Positions 1 to 10,939 of a stretch of 64,000 bases of DNA are shown here, piece after piece. The position numbers were made by a program, and so were the translations under genes. Below the pieces are notes generated by a model that was not told the origin of the DNA, made no database searches, and worked only from the letters and a program-made list of their open reading frames with translations. The number at the start of each line of letters is the position of its first letter. Positions within the stretch are counted from its first letter, which is position 1. This DNA comes from Erythrophleum ivorense (Eukaryota; Streptophyta; Magnoliopsida; Fabales; Fabaceae). The stretch spans positions 496,001 to 560,000 of the forward strand of contig JAIUCV010000394.1 of NCBI GenBank assembly GCA_026724425.1, read 5' to 3'.

Positions 1-736
1 TCTTGAGATTGTTTATGCTGGATTTCGTGTTTTGATAGTATTGGGGCGTTGAAAACCCCTAGATTTTGTGTTATTGCGATTTTGGAATGTGATTTTCGTA
101 GCTTCTGGTTTCTGGGCGTCGAGCCGGTGTCGAGCGACACTCGATGAGTGTCGATCGACACTCGGGAGGCTGGCGTCGATCGACACCATAGAGGTGTCGG
201 TCGACACCAACCTGGGTGTCAGGAAACGTGGGTGTTTCCTGACAGGGATGGTTTATACTGTTGATTAATGTTGAGCATTGTTATTGTTGTTGATTATTGT
301 GATGTTTTGTCTAGTGTTTGACGTAATTGGCCTGTAGGCAGGATGATCCACTCACTAAGTATTTATGATAATACTTACGCATCTCTTTCGTAATGTGATG
401 CAGGTAACAGCAATGTTCTTCCGCGGAAAGAGAGCGAGAGAAGAGGATGATGAGATTAGGAATTTGATTCTGGCTTTGTTGTTATGGTTGACCAGAAATT
501 CATGAGTTTAGGGTGTTAGACTTTATTTTAATAATGTAGCAAACCGGCTTAGGTTGCTTATTGGTTATTGGTTTTATTGGTTTTATTCTTTATTGGTTAT
601 TGTTGAATAATTAATTATGATTTAATAATATTGGTTTTCTTCCGCATTGTGTTGAATTAGCTGTTGAGGATTAATATTTATGGGAATGTTAATCTGGGCT
701 AATTATAAAAAAAAAAAAAAAAAGCTTGGTTGTTTC
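1..736 (+). mobile_element. LTR-like repeat, copy 1 (left end outside window)
   Basis: This stretch aligns from its first base with 18852-19594, so it is the right-hand part of the same repeat family. Shared landmarks are palindromic GTGTCGATCGACAC-type motifs (about 120-215), a probable 3' splice site (TGATGCAG at about 395-404), a 30-codon micro-ORF (413-505), an A-rich run near 704-723 and the end GGTTGTTTC. Divergence is patchy: bases 40-110 differ often, while 110-400 and 506-700 are nearly identical. The flanks of the two copies are unrelated, so this is an independent insertion and not the partner LTR of the second copy. I take it for a solo LTR, but no internal retrotransposon region is visible to prove that. 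Confidence 0.6.
413..505 (+). CDS. 30-aa micro-ORF inside LTR-like repeat, copy 1
   Basis: An ATG nine bases after a probable 3' splice site opens 30 codons ending in TGA. The peptide starts MFFRGKR, has an acidic centre (REEDDEIR) and ends in a Leu/Trp-rich hydrophobic tail (LALLLWLTR). The copy at 19265-19357 encodes the same peptide except residue 8 (Ala here, Pro there). In codons 19-30 the copies differ at seven sites, all synonymous; the stop codon also differs. I recognise no family. It could be a translated micropeptide, a uORF, or the start of a longer coding region of the parent retrotransposon. Confidence 0.45.
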   Translation: MFFRGKRAREEDDEIRNLILALLLWLTRNS

Positions 737-2123
737 AAGCTACGTACACCATTTTCTGCAAAACAATGCAAAGATACAACACTTTAATAATCAAAACGAG
801 TAAGTAAACTTCTTATTGAAGTCTACTACATGATCACCTAGTGTCCAACAAAATGAAGAAAATTGACTTCCTTCTAAATATAATGATTAAGCATGTCAAG
901 ATGATACACAGGCAAGTAAACAGGTTAACACAACTTATTGTCTAAGAAATTTTTAAAAAATTAGTTAGTCATTAGGCACAAATATCAAATTTAAAAAACA
1001 GCAACAAAGTAAACTTCCTCTGTAAAGTCTAAATGTAGACTTCATAAGGAAGTCTACTGTAGGGTATAGATTTGCAATTGACCAAATCACGACTTTTTGG
1101 AGAAGTCTACAACTGAAGTCTACTGATCAAGGGGTATAGATTTGCAATTGACCAAAATTGACTTTTTAGAAGTAGACTTCTTTTACCAAAGTAGACTTCA
1201 ATATGAAGTCTACTTTATTGAGTAGACTTCAATATGAAGTCTACAGATGAAGTCTACCCATCAGGGGTATAGATTTGCAATTGACCAAAGTCAACTTTTT
1301 CGAAGTAGACTTCTTTTGTGTATGTAGACTTCTTCATGAAGTCTACTTTGAGTAGTCTACTTTGAGTCTACTTCATCGTGAAGTCTACTCGAGAAAGTAG
1401 ACTTCATGAAGAAGTCTACATACACAAAAGAAGTCTACTTCGAAAAAGTAGACTTTGGTCAATTGCAAATCTATACCCCTGATGGGTAGACTTCATCTGT
1501 AGACTTCACAGACAAAAGTCTTCGTGTGGTCAATTGCAAATCTATCCCATCCTCTAGTGTCGTTTCTGTTACCGCCCTGAGCCAATGTAGGCTTCTTATT
1601 CTTATTCACCCTCACACCTCTTCCTCTTCGGCAAGTTCTCCTCCGCCGCTAACGCTTCATTGACGACTGGTGGATCCTTCCATCGCATACCTTCGGCTAA
1701 ACCCTTCAAATTTACATGATTGGATTGGATTCACACTGACGCAGCTTTGTTGTTTGGTAATTTGGATCTTTAAATGGATTAGGAAAAAGTAAATTGTTGT
1801 TTGGGTTGAATGTTGTAACGCTTGTTATTAAATGTAGGGAAGAAGGTGAAATGAATCGGCCATGAGAAGTGGAAGAAGTCTGAAGTTGAATCGTATGTTT
1901 TATGAGGTGGGCTTAGCGAAGTCACCAATTACGATCCGAAGAGAACGTTAGTTGGGTCTAATGTTTCGTAGTGGGCTATATAGGGTCCACTGTTTATTAG
2001 TTGGGCAACGTAAGTTTTTTAAATTTGTTATTAGGAAAGCATGCCACGTGGCTGCGCGAGAGACTCTGCAGAAATGCTGACATGGATGGCCTAAGAAGCC
2101 CCAAAAAGCTGTTTTAAGGTATT
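737..2123. other. Remnant of an older Helitron (H0) with repeats
   Basis: Begins at the end of the LTR-like repeat and stops where H1 ends. The right edge carries the conserved Helitron 5' subterminal block read on the minus strand (GGGGCTTCTTAGGCCATCC, complement near 2080-2100), also seen at the 5' ends of H1 and H7. This is therefore the 5' part of another minus-strand Helitron; its TC start is degenerate and its 3' end is not in the window. About 1015-1540 is the inverted-repeat tract described separately. Bases 1580-1690 could encode a short minus-strand peptide, but nothing recognisable. I see no intact gene. Confidence 0.45.
1236..1507. repeat. 114-bp near-perfect inverted repeat (hairpin)
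   Basis: Arms are 1236-1349 and 1394-1507 with a 44-bp loop. By eye the arms match at all but one of 114 positions. The arms are built from short palindromic units GTAGACTTC / GAAGTCTAC and contain the phrase GGGTATAGATTTGCAATTGAC, which also occurs singly near 1073-1100 and 1135-1160, and in a related form near 55133. A transcript through it would fold into a long double-stranded RNA. Confidence 0.9.
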
Positions 2124-2153
2124 ATTAGGTGGTATCCCGCGCTACGCGCGGGG
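2124..2153 (-). terminator. H1 3' terminal hairpin and CTAA end
   Basis: The palindrome CCCGCGC-TAC-GCGCGGG lies at 2136-2152. Read on the minus strand it precedes ATACCAC and the terminal CTAA. Helitron 3' ends require such a hairpin about 10-12 bases before CTRR; here it marks the rolling-circle termination end. Confidence 0.85.
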
Positions 2154-2810
2154 CATGAAAACATATTTCTATTTTATGTACTAATTTGACAGGTGTCCTT
2201 CAATTATTTGTAAGGTAAGGCTATTAGGTAATCTTTAGAATGTTTGTGAGGCAGTTTAAATAAGAATTGTAGCACCTATTCATATTTCATCAACCTAAAG
2301 TAAATAGTTAAAGAATAAAATGAACATTCTTCCACTATAAAAGACTTGTAAATTTAAGTTACTTACTTTATGCATTTATTTATATAAAAATTAAAAAGGT
2401 ATAAGATCAGACAACAAAAAACAAAAAGGAATTGAAGAAGAATAAGAAGATAAGAATGGTTTAATGATGTAAACAAAGAAATCATTTTAATAATTAATGT
2501 CAGCTAAAAGGTAGTATAGTGTTCATGGTGAATTAGTGGTGAGCGCGCGGCCAATTTGCCACAAATTGGAAAAAATTAATCTGCAGTGCCACTTTCTAAT
2601 CTAATGCCACTTTGTCATGAAGGAGGACTGTGTAATTACATTTTTCTCCTTACTACTCTCTTTCACCTTTTTACATTTTTACCTATGAAATTCGAAAAAA
2701 AACATAATTATAAAAAGTGAAATTATAATATTAATAATGAAATTAAATAAAAATCAAAAATTGAAAATCAAAACAAATCGCGAGCTCCATTTGGTCGGAT
2801 CCGACATGCT

Positions 2811-3293
2811 TCCTCCTCGCGAGCTCCTCTCCGTTTTCTGGCATTGAAATCGAATTCCTCTTCAAGCTGAGCTCATAAACACTGATTCCGCATCGTCTTC
2901 ATTCATTTACTTCTTCCTTTCCACCATTGTTTCCTCCTCGCGAGCTCCTCTCCGTTTTCTGGCATTGAAATCGAATTCCTCTTCAAGCTGAGTTCATCAA
3001 CACTGATTCCGCATCGTCTTCATTCATTTACTTCTTCCTTTCCACCATTGTTTCCTCCTCGCGAGCTCCTCTCCGTTTTCTGGCATTGAAATCGAATTCC
3101 TCTTCAAGCTGAGCTCATAAACACTCATTCCACATCGTCTTCATCATATACTTCTTCATTTCCACCATTGTTTCCTCCTCGCGAGCTCCTCTCCGTTTTC
3201 TGGCATTGAAATCGAATTCCTCTTCAAGCTGAGTTCATCAACACTGATTCCGCATCGTCTTCATTCATTTACTTCTTCCTTTCCACCATTGTT
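2811..3293 (+). repeat. Four tandem copies of a 120-121-bp unit
   Basis: Units begin at 2811, 2932, 3053 and 3173, each starting TCCTCCTCGCGAGCTCC and ending near TTCCACCATTGT. They differ by only a few substitutions and one indel. The array lies upstream of the transposase and just before a probable 5' UTR intron (donor near 3313, acceptor at 3719-3720), so it is probably a duplicated promoter or 5' UTR segment. Tandem arrays in this position are common in VANDAL elements. Confidence 0.92.
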
Positions 3294-3492
3294 GAAGCTT
3301 CAATTCCATTGGAGGTGATTTCCAAGCTTTTGTTTATTTGTTTGGTATATGGATTTGTAATGGAATGGTATACATGCATTGATAGAATATGCGTTAGATT
3401 AAGAAATATGACGATTGTAGATTGTGAATCGCAGTGAATGGGCTCAATTTGAACTCGTAATACCATTTTCTAGATCGGAACCTGCAAATATG

Positions 3493-3672
3493 GTACAACT
3501 GGTACGAGTGGTACAAATGAGAGTTAGTTGATTAGGTGGGTCACATGGTTCACATAGGTACAACTGCATGTTAAAGACTAATGGTACTAAAAGTTCAAAT
3601 GGTTCATATAGGTACAACTGCATGTTAAAGAATAATGGTACTAAAAGTTCAACTGGTACACGTAGTACAACT
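3493..3672 (+). promoter_or_regulatory. Cluster of five GTWCAACT motifs before the transposase
   Basis: Exact GTACAACT or GTTCAACT occurs at 3493-3500, 3558-3565, 3612-3619, 3647-3654 and 3665-3672, with several one-base variants between them. The same 8-mer (or its complement AGTTGWAC) recurs in every other non-coding gap of the MULE. It lies inside the probable transposase leader intron. By analogy with VANC target motifs it is a candidate binding site for the element's own DUF1985 protein. Confidence 0.6.
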
Positions 3673-3726
3673 GTGATATGTTTTGTAATTGGCAATTGAT
3701 TATTTGCATTATATTTGCAGGGGACA

Positions 3727-6183
3727 ATGAGCATGAACATCACAAACATATTTTTCGACCACGGAGGTCATTATGCAGAAGAGGAACTGAAATGGGTTTC
3801 AAAAAATCCCACTTGCGCTATAACATTCAAGTTCTCATCTTTGGAGGAGATTACGTACTCGGCGGTAGTAGATAAGATATGCAGGAAGATTGCAAGAGAT
3901 GGAGCTAAGCCGCTGCTGAAACTGAGTTACATTCCAATGTCAAATAATCCTGCGAGAGAGATGTACATTTTTGATGATTAGGACCTATTTGCTTATCTAA
4001 CGACAATTGATAAACTGGGATTTAGGAGGGTTTTGCATGTGGAGGTAATGAAAGATTCGGGAATAAATCATCGGAGCGAGCACCTGTCTAGAACGGAGGC
4101 TGAAAGTTCATTTGGTTTTAATTATGAGGAGGAGCAGGTTCCAAATGGCATAGGTGATGTACCGAATGATGGTATCGTTACTATTTTCAGGGAGGAAGGA
4201 ACAAAAGAAAAACAGAGGGAGCCACATATCGAAGAGCCACATATGGAAGAGCCACTTATCGAAGAGGTGGAGTATGATGGCAAAGAACATGATGGCAATG
4301 GTGAGCGTCCAGAACCTGATAGTAAGGAGGACGGGTTAAATGGGTTTGATGAGGATATTGAGCTTTCACGTCATATAGAAGAATCTCAGTTTGTTGAAGC
4401 ATGGGAAGATGGTATTGGTATTGACTTAAGACAATAATTTCCCTCAAAGGAGGCATTGCAAGATTTAGTTGACAGATCTTCACATAAGCACTGTTTTGGT
4501 GTCCGCACTTATAAGTCAGATACAGTGCGACTTATTCTCAAGTGCAGTCAGGAGAGCAAAGGCTGTAGTTGGTATATACGAGCTGCGAAGATAGCTGGAT
4601 CAGATTTTTTCAGCGTCACAAGATACAAGAGTAAGCATACATGCTCTCGGGCTGTTCAAAGTAGTAGCAATTGTAGAAGAAGAGGCGACCCACGATTAGT
4701 GGCAGCGGTTCTGCATGAAGACTATCCAGGTCAATTCGATACACCAGTTCCTAAAACTATTGTAGATGTTGTTCACCGGAGAGCTGGTGTCACCGTGTCA
4801 TACTCTACTGCCTTGAGAGGAAAAAAACTACATGTTAGTGATGTGCGGGGCACTCCTGAAGAAGGCTATAGGATGTTGTTTTCTTATCTGTACATGCTGG
4901 AGCAGGAAAATCCTGGATCAAAAACGAATGTGCAACTAGATGTTGATAACAGGTTCGAGTATCTATTTGTTGCTTTGGGCGCCAGCATTGAAGGGTTTCA
5001 ATGGATGAGGAAAGTGATAGTTGTGGATGCAACGTTTCTGAAGACTGTATATGGTGGACAGCTTGTGTTTGCCACTGCTCAAGATCCTAATCATCACCAT
5101 TACCCTATTGCCTTTGGGATAATTGATAGCGAAAATCATCTTAGTTGGTCGTGGTTTCTGGAAACCCTGAAAGCTGTTATACCAGATGATCCTGAACTGG
5201 TTTTTGTGAGTGACAGACATAAAAGCATCATAAACGGAGTGTCGAAAGTCTATCCATTGGCTCGCCATGTACACTGTATTTGGCATCTGGCACAGAACGT
5301 AAAAGGGCATGCTCAACAAGGGGTGAAGAGAGATGATGTTGTGGATAAGTTTATCCAATGCGCTCATGCTTATACTGTGTCTGAGTTTAGACAAGAGTTT
5401 GATGATTTCACAAAGAGGTACCCTGCGTGTGCTAAGTTTTTGGTTGATAAGATAGATGTGGATAGGTGGGCAAGGTGCTTCTTTGAGGGAGATAAGTATA
5501 ACTTAGACACCAGCAATTCTTGTGAATCTATGAACAGTGTGTTTAGGAAAGATAGAAAGTTGTCACTCTTACCTATGGTTGATAAAATAGTAGAGAAATT
5601 CGCTTTTTGGTCCAACAAGTATAGGAACGAGTGCGCTTCAATGCCATGTACAAAGGTCGTTGTGCCTTATGTGGAGAATTTGCTTCACGAGAGATGTCCA
5701 GTGGCTAAGTGTTTAACTGTAATGGAGGTAAATGGACTGGAATTTCAGTATGACGTAGTTGGAACAGATGGTGTGACATACCTTGTGGATTTAGCAAGCA
5801 GAACTTGCATGTGCAGAATGTTTGACATAGACAAGTATCCTTGTGTTCATGCAATTGCCGCAGTCATGGCAAAAATAAAGAAGGATGGAAGAACGTCGAC
5901 TCTTTCTATATATGATATGTGCTCCAAATACTACTTGGTTGAGACGTGGTCACAAGCATATGTGAAAACAATCTATACAGTGCCACATGTCTCTGTTTGG
6001 AGTATTCCTGAGGATGTAATGAAATTGTTCGCATACCCTCCTGATTACACGGCAAAAAGGGGAAGAAACAAAGAAGGACGGCATCCATCAGAAGGAGAAA
6101 GTCGAAAAAAGAAGAAGAAAACGAGTAACAAGTGTAATCGTTACAAGAATTTGGGTGATTGGTTCGAACCTATGAGCCGGTGA
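3727..6183 (+). pseudogene. MuDR/VANDAL-type transposase (vanA-like), two stop codons
   Basis: One reading frame of 818 codons runs from the ATG at 3727, directly after a 3' splice site, but is cut by TAG at 3979-3981 and TAA at 4435-4437. The order is a short N-terminal domain, an acidic Glu-rich linker (about 4190-4430), a MuDR-type zinc/DNA-binding domain beginning FPSKEALQDLV, the MULE transposase core with acidic residues in VDATFLK and VSDRHKS and a possible catalytic Glu in NSCESMN, and a SWIM zinc finger (CMCRMFDIDKYPCVH). The C-terminus is Lys/Arg-rich. Apart from the stops the frame is undamaged, so inactivation looks recent. It would have cut and moved the surrounding element. Confidence 0.88.
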
Positions 6184-6752
6184 TGTTTGAGTTTTGTTGT
6201 GTAATTTGTGTTAGAACTATGTTTGAATTATTCTGGTGAACTATGTTTGAACTATGTTTGAACATTTTATTTGAAGTTTTTATTGATGGGTTCTACCAGG
6301 TTCGAGTATGTACTGGATCTAGTACAACTGGATCTAATTGGTTCGACTACTCGGTTATAAATACATCCATCCAACAAATACATAATAAATTTATTTATGA
6401 TATGTAATGTAGAGAATTAATTAAGAGAACTTTTTTTCTGTTTTTAATTGCTTTATTTCTTTTTTTGTTTATTTCCGCCGCTTAAGAAGAACGAAATAGT
6501 CGACATTGTTACTTTACCATTCCTAGGTTTCTAGGGTTCATACCACTCTCAATTTCTCTCTTCAATTTCGCTTCCTCTCTTCGATTCCTCTCGATTCCGC
6601 TTCCTCTCTTCGATTCCTCTCGATTCCGCTTCCTCTCTTCGATTCCTCTCGATTCCTCTCTTCAATTTCTCTCATCAATTTCTCACTTCGCTTCCTCTCT
6701 TTGATTCCTCCTTTCATTTCCTCTATTCGCTTCCTCTCTTCAATTTTCAGAG
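6184..6752 (+). promoter_or_regulatory. Transposase 3' flank and GRF gene leader
   Basis: Contains one exact AGTTGWAC-type site (6322-6329) and the variant GTTCGACT nearby. At about 6540-6750 there is a pyrimidine-rich leader made of repeated TCTCTTCGATTCC-like phrases directly before the GRF gene start. A similar leader precedes the second GRF gene, near 10855-10910. Confidence 0.55.
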
Positions 6753-7400
6753 ATGGGACCTCACAGTTGGGTTGCAACCTCGTCTTCCTCTTCATACTCC
6801 CTCGACGAAGGTCTTATTGGAGATGGCGAGTATGGTATGCCCACCAACTGTTACTGCGGTGGCAAGGTCGTTCGGGAAACGTCTTGCACCGAAGAAGACC
6901 GTGGGAGAAGATTCTTCACCTGCGAATTCCAAGCGGTTAGTTGAGAATGTGACCTTGGTATTTAGGGTTAGTTGCGAATTCCTTGGTATTTAGGGTTTAG
7001 TCTAATGTTGGCACTTTGTTGTTTACGATTGTAGAATCCGGGTTATCAAATTCGGAACTGGTGGGATCATGTGATTGAAGATGAGCTTGAAATCCTTCAC
7101 TCTGACATTAAGCGGGTATCTGGGGAGGTTGAGAGTCTTCAAACTCGCCACCGTGTCGGAATGGAGGAGTTAATAGCAGAGCTGAAGGACAGCGAATTAA
7201 CTTTCATCATCATGGACTTGCGTAGTGCGGAGAAACGGATTTCGGACGTGCAGGAAGAACACGAAGAGAGTAAAGCGGAGATTAAAAGGCTAGAATTGTT
7301 GATAGGTGATGTCAACAAGAAGTACAAAGCTGTGGAGAGCACGTTTGTGATTGCTGCACTTTTTCTTCTTCTTGCTTTGTTTTTAAGTTGGTTTAAGTAA
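6753..7400 (+). CDS. GRF zinc-finger, coiled-coil, tail-anchored protein
   Basis: Two exons: 6753-6935 and 7035-7400, with GT/AG borders and phase 0, giving 182 residues. Exon 1 has a Ser-rich N-terminus and a GRF-type zinc finger (CYCGG, then GRRFFTC); the finger is completed in exon 2 by the GYQIRNWWD phrase. A coiled coil of about 80 residues follows (ESLQTRHRVG onward), and the protein ends in a hydrophobic segment of about 18 residues closing LSWFK, suggesting a tail anchor. GRF fingers bind single-stranded nucleic acid in several DNA-repair proteins. No breaks are visible. A second copy lies at 10940-11572. The role in the transposon is unknown. Confidence 0.75.
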
Positions 7401-9043
7401 CAACTTTCATTTAAAGACCTCTGTTAAATTAATGGTATTCCAATGTTATTCCAGTTCATGGTGTCTGTAATATCGAGTTCAACTTGCAAATGTGGCAAAT
7501 TAACCAATACGTAGTTGAACTACTCGAAACATAGTTGTACCCAAAATACCATAAGTTCTCAACACGATAATAAACATAGTTGTACCATAAGAAACATAAT
7601 ATACATAAAATAAAACATAAAATTATGAAAATATAAAATACATTCAAGTATCAGGCTCACTCAATTAATATATACAAGACAATACAATAAATGATGAATA
7701 CTCAATTAATATCAGGCTCACTCAATTAATTCATTGCGTCTATGAATGTAGACGTCTGAATGTGGACGTGTTTTGGTTTCAAGTAAATTTGGTACAACTA
7801 GCTCCCATAGGTTCGACTATACGGCTCGAATTATATATGACCGGCAAATGCTTAGTGAATTGATTTATGATATGCAACGTAGAGGAATTAAATAAGAAAA
7901 TTACATATTTATGTCTAATTATTTGATAGAAAGAACAAAAATTGATTAAAAAAACATTATACTACTAGATAAGCATGTTAGTCATGAAGCACCCTATACA
8001 ATATATGGTACATATAGGTAATGTGTCGATGATGTGAAACAAATTAAGAAGAAAGCGAGTTTTGTTTAAAATTTTCTCTCAAACATGTTTGCAATGACAA
8101 AATAAGATGAACTATCATTGGTTCAACTTTACCATTACACAATCTGGGTTAGTTCTACTATAAAAACCCAAAACTCGTTAATGTACAACTATGACTAATT
8201 TAGGTTCAACGAATAGCTTGAGTTCAACTATGACCATTTTTTCCCGAAAATTGCAAAATTTTAATTTTGCCGTCGGCGGGAAAAGTAACCGGGAATCTTA
8301 TTCACTTTTTTTTAATAGTTTTTTTTTTCGGCCGCAATTGTTAATGGACCAAGTATTATTTTGCTGAAAATCAATTTCTTTATTTTTTTTTCTCTCGCAT
8401 CTTCTCTCTTCGATCTTCGTTTTCTCCGATGGTAAATGTGTCCCTGGAAAATCAGTTTCTTTATTTTCTTTATTTAATTTCTCCGATTCTTCCTCTTTTG
8501 TTGAAGTCTCATGCTCGATTTCCCTCGAATTGGTGGTCGGCGATGGTATCAGATCCATCTTCTCTCTTCGATTTGGGTATTTCAATGAAACTCTCATTTG
8601 ATTGATAGTTGTTATGGTTATCTGTCTGGTCTAAGTAGCCCTTTGATTGATTGTTTCAAAGTAGCCCTTTTTGACCATCTCATCTCGTCCTGTTTGTGAT
8701 TATCTGTCTTGCATCTTGTCTTGATTATTAAAATTGATAAGTGTTAGAGTTGAAAGATCAGTGGAACAAATACTGATGATTGGTTGAAAGAATACGATTA
8801 AAATGTATAGATATATTAAGAAGTTTATTTTATCAATATAATGAGTAGATGGAGAAGGTTAGGAAAGGTTATGGTGATATTTTCTGACAAATATTTTGGA
8901 AAGGTGTGTTACTTTTCAAAGAGTCGATTCGTAATCTGTCATCATGGACATTTTTATCAAAACGGAAATGATGAGGGCTCTTACGCTACCCGATACATGA
9001 ATCACCATTTAAAGTAAATTAAATTGGAAAAAAAAATTAATTG
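7401..9043. other. Non-coding gap in MULE with seven AGTTGWAC sites
   Basis: Exact sites lie at 7513-7520, 7533-7540, 7578-7585 (AGTTGWAC) and at 7792-7799, 8121-8128, 8183-8190, 8222-8229 (complement). A leader-like pyrimidine-rich tract at about 8390-8560 resembles those before the two GRF genes but has no GRF coding sequence after it, so it may be a remnant promoter. I see no gene. Confidence 0.6.
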
Positions 9044-9178
9044 AAAGAACACAACTTCTCACAAACTCACACTATATAGTACTGATATTTACTTCTCAAA
9101 GAACACAACTTCTCACAAACTCACACTATATAGTACCGATATTTACTTCTCAAAGAACACAACTTCTCACAAACTCAA
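9044..9178 (+). repeat. 54-bp tandem repeat (2.5 copies) upstream of OB-fold gene
   Basis: Units start at 9044, 9098 and 9152 with AAAGAACACAACTTCTCACA. The first two units contain CACTATATAGTAC, a near-palindrome holding a TATA-like core. The last, partial unit ends about 25 bases before the ATG at 9203, so the array probably duplicates the promoter of that gene. Confidence 0.85.
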
Positions 9179-9202
9179 ACCTTGAGTATTATCATCTTGA
9201 GT

Positions 9203-10452
9203 ATGGCCACATACAGATCTCTAAAACAGCTTTACCCGTGGACCGGTCCATCGATGATCAGGGTTAAAGTGTTTAGGAGAGCAGAAGTAAAGGATTCCGA
9301 GGGCAACAGCGCAATGGATTTCATCTTCGTCGACGAGGAAGTAAGTTCTATGGAGTTCTATTGAATAGATTTTTTCTTACTTACTGATGATTGATTTGAA
9401 AATTTTCGCATAAATGCGATTCTCTACTAGATCTTTAATATATGAAGCCATTTGATTTTATAGGGAACAAAAATGCATGCAACTGTTAACAAGTCCAACT
9501 ATCATCATTTCCGGATTCCCTTACCAGAAGGAGAATGGAGGGAGATTACCAAATTCCAGATCTCGAATGACAATTGGAACAACCCCCAATTCATGGTCGC
9601 TGACCACACTTACATGATTATCCTGAGACATGAAACAGTTTTTGTGCCGATTCAACCTCTCTCGGACAACCATTTCTTTCAATTTTGCAGCTTTGAAAGA
9701 GTCATCTCTGGGAGGCATGATGTTAACTATCCCGTTGGTATGCTTTACAAAATCTTGTGTCTTTTGTTTTATTTATCTTGGAACTAAACAAATATATTCG
9801 ATGTATCTATACTTAAAATATTGGGTAACCTATTATTTCAGATTTTATCGGAGTTATTAGTTACATGGGAAAACTATCACCTCCTTACAGAAATCTTGAG
9901 GAGAGAAGATCCCTTCCCTTCCATCTGAGGAGCTTGAGGTGATTATTAATTTCTGAAGTTTAGATACCACTTACGCTAACATTAAGATGTTAAACCGAGA
10001 CGAAATATTTAACTTCTTATATATTAAACTTCTTATATACCAGCAACACCGAACTCTACTGCATTGCCTATGAAGATTTGGCAGCGGAGTTGTACCAGAA
10101 ATGGAAAGATAACGCTTCTGAACCTCTGATCTGCGTTCTAAGTGAATGGAGAGTTGCACGCTCAAACCGTGAGTGTTTTGTTATTTACAGAAGTCATTAT
10201 TTTCCATCTTGAAGCTTATTTTTCTTACAATACTATGTAATTCGGAAATAGGGGAGTTCATCGTAGTTGATGGAGGGGGATTGTCTAGGTTTTTCTTCGA
10301 TCCAAACATACCTGAGGTTGAAGAGATGAAACAAAGGTAACATAACTTATATTACCAACATCATTTTCTTGCAATTTTTCTCGAAATATAATTGTTTAAC
10401 GAAATTATTTTTTCTTATGTATAGGATCCTTAACCAGAATATGGCTGGTTAA
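9203..10452 (+). CDS. OB-fold (DUF223/RPA-like) protein carried by the MULE
   Basis: Six exons with GT/AG borders: 9203-9340, 9464-9737, 9842-9938, 10044-10168, 10252-10336, 10425-10452. They join without a stop into 248 residues. The N-terminus (YRSLKQLYPWTGPSMIRVKV) and the following strand pattern with FIFVDEEGTKMHATV are typical of the first OB-fold of plant RPA70-like/DUF223 proteins. A second OB-like segment begins at DFIGVISYMGK. No C-terminal zinc-binding OB-fold is present, so it is much shorter than RPA70. The intact exon structure inside a transposon whose transposase is broken is notable. Single-strand DNA binding is an inference from the fold. Confidence 0.75.
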
Positions 10453-10939
10453 CTACATGGAAATGTCTGCTTCGTTAAGAACATGGTTTTAACCTTTTTT
10501 TAATGGGCGTTATGTCCTCCCTTCATCGGATATGTAATCGTATTTTCCTGCTTTCCTTCACTACTTCTAAGAACTCTAAACTCTTTTTCTGTTTATGTAT
10601 AACTTAACTTATGGTATTTTATGTTTATCGTTGATGGTTGTCTCTGATTACATATCATTATGTTTATCCTCTGATTGTTGTCTTTGGTTCAACGAATAGC
10701 TTGAGTACAACTATTAGAAAATCCAACTATTACCATTGCGGCGGGAAAAGTATGCGGCAATCTTATTCACTTTTGTATTGTTTTTTCTGTTCCACCGCAA
10801 TTTTTATTTAAACTCAATCAGATTTCCCCAAATTGATTTCTAGGGTTCTTATTGTCGCTCTCACTATCTCTCTCTTTTCGATTCATCTCTTCGATTCCTC
10901 TCTTCATTATTTTCGTATCTGAATCATTGTTACAAGGGA

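Noticed and set aside
13..268. Overlapping ORFs on both strands in the first 270 bp
   Set aside because: Produced by the palindromic GTGTCGATCGACAC repeats; the same frames recur in copy 2 (18902-19120) without other coding signs.
1000..1540. CRISPR-like array
   Set aside because: The repeats are short overlapping palindromes without unique spacers, in a plant genome.
9203..10452. OB-fold gene as a captured piece of the host RPA70 gene
   Set aside because: Complete small exon set from start to stop, shorter than RPA70 and without truncation points; looks like a resident gene of the element.
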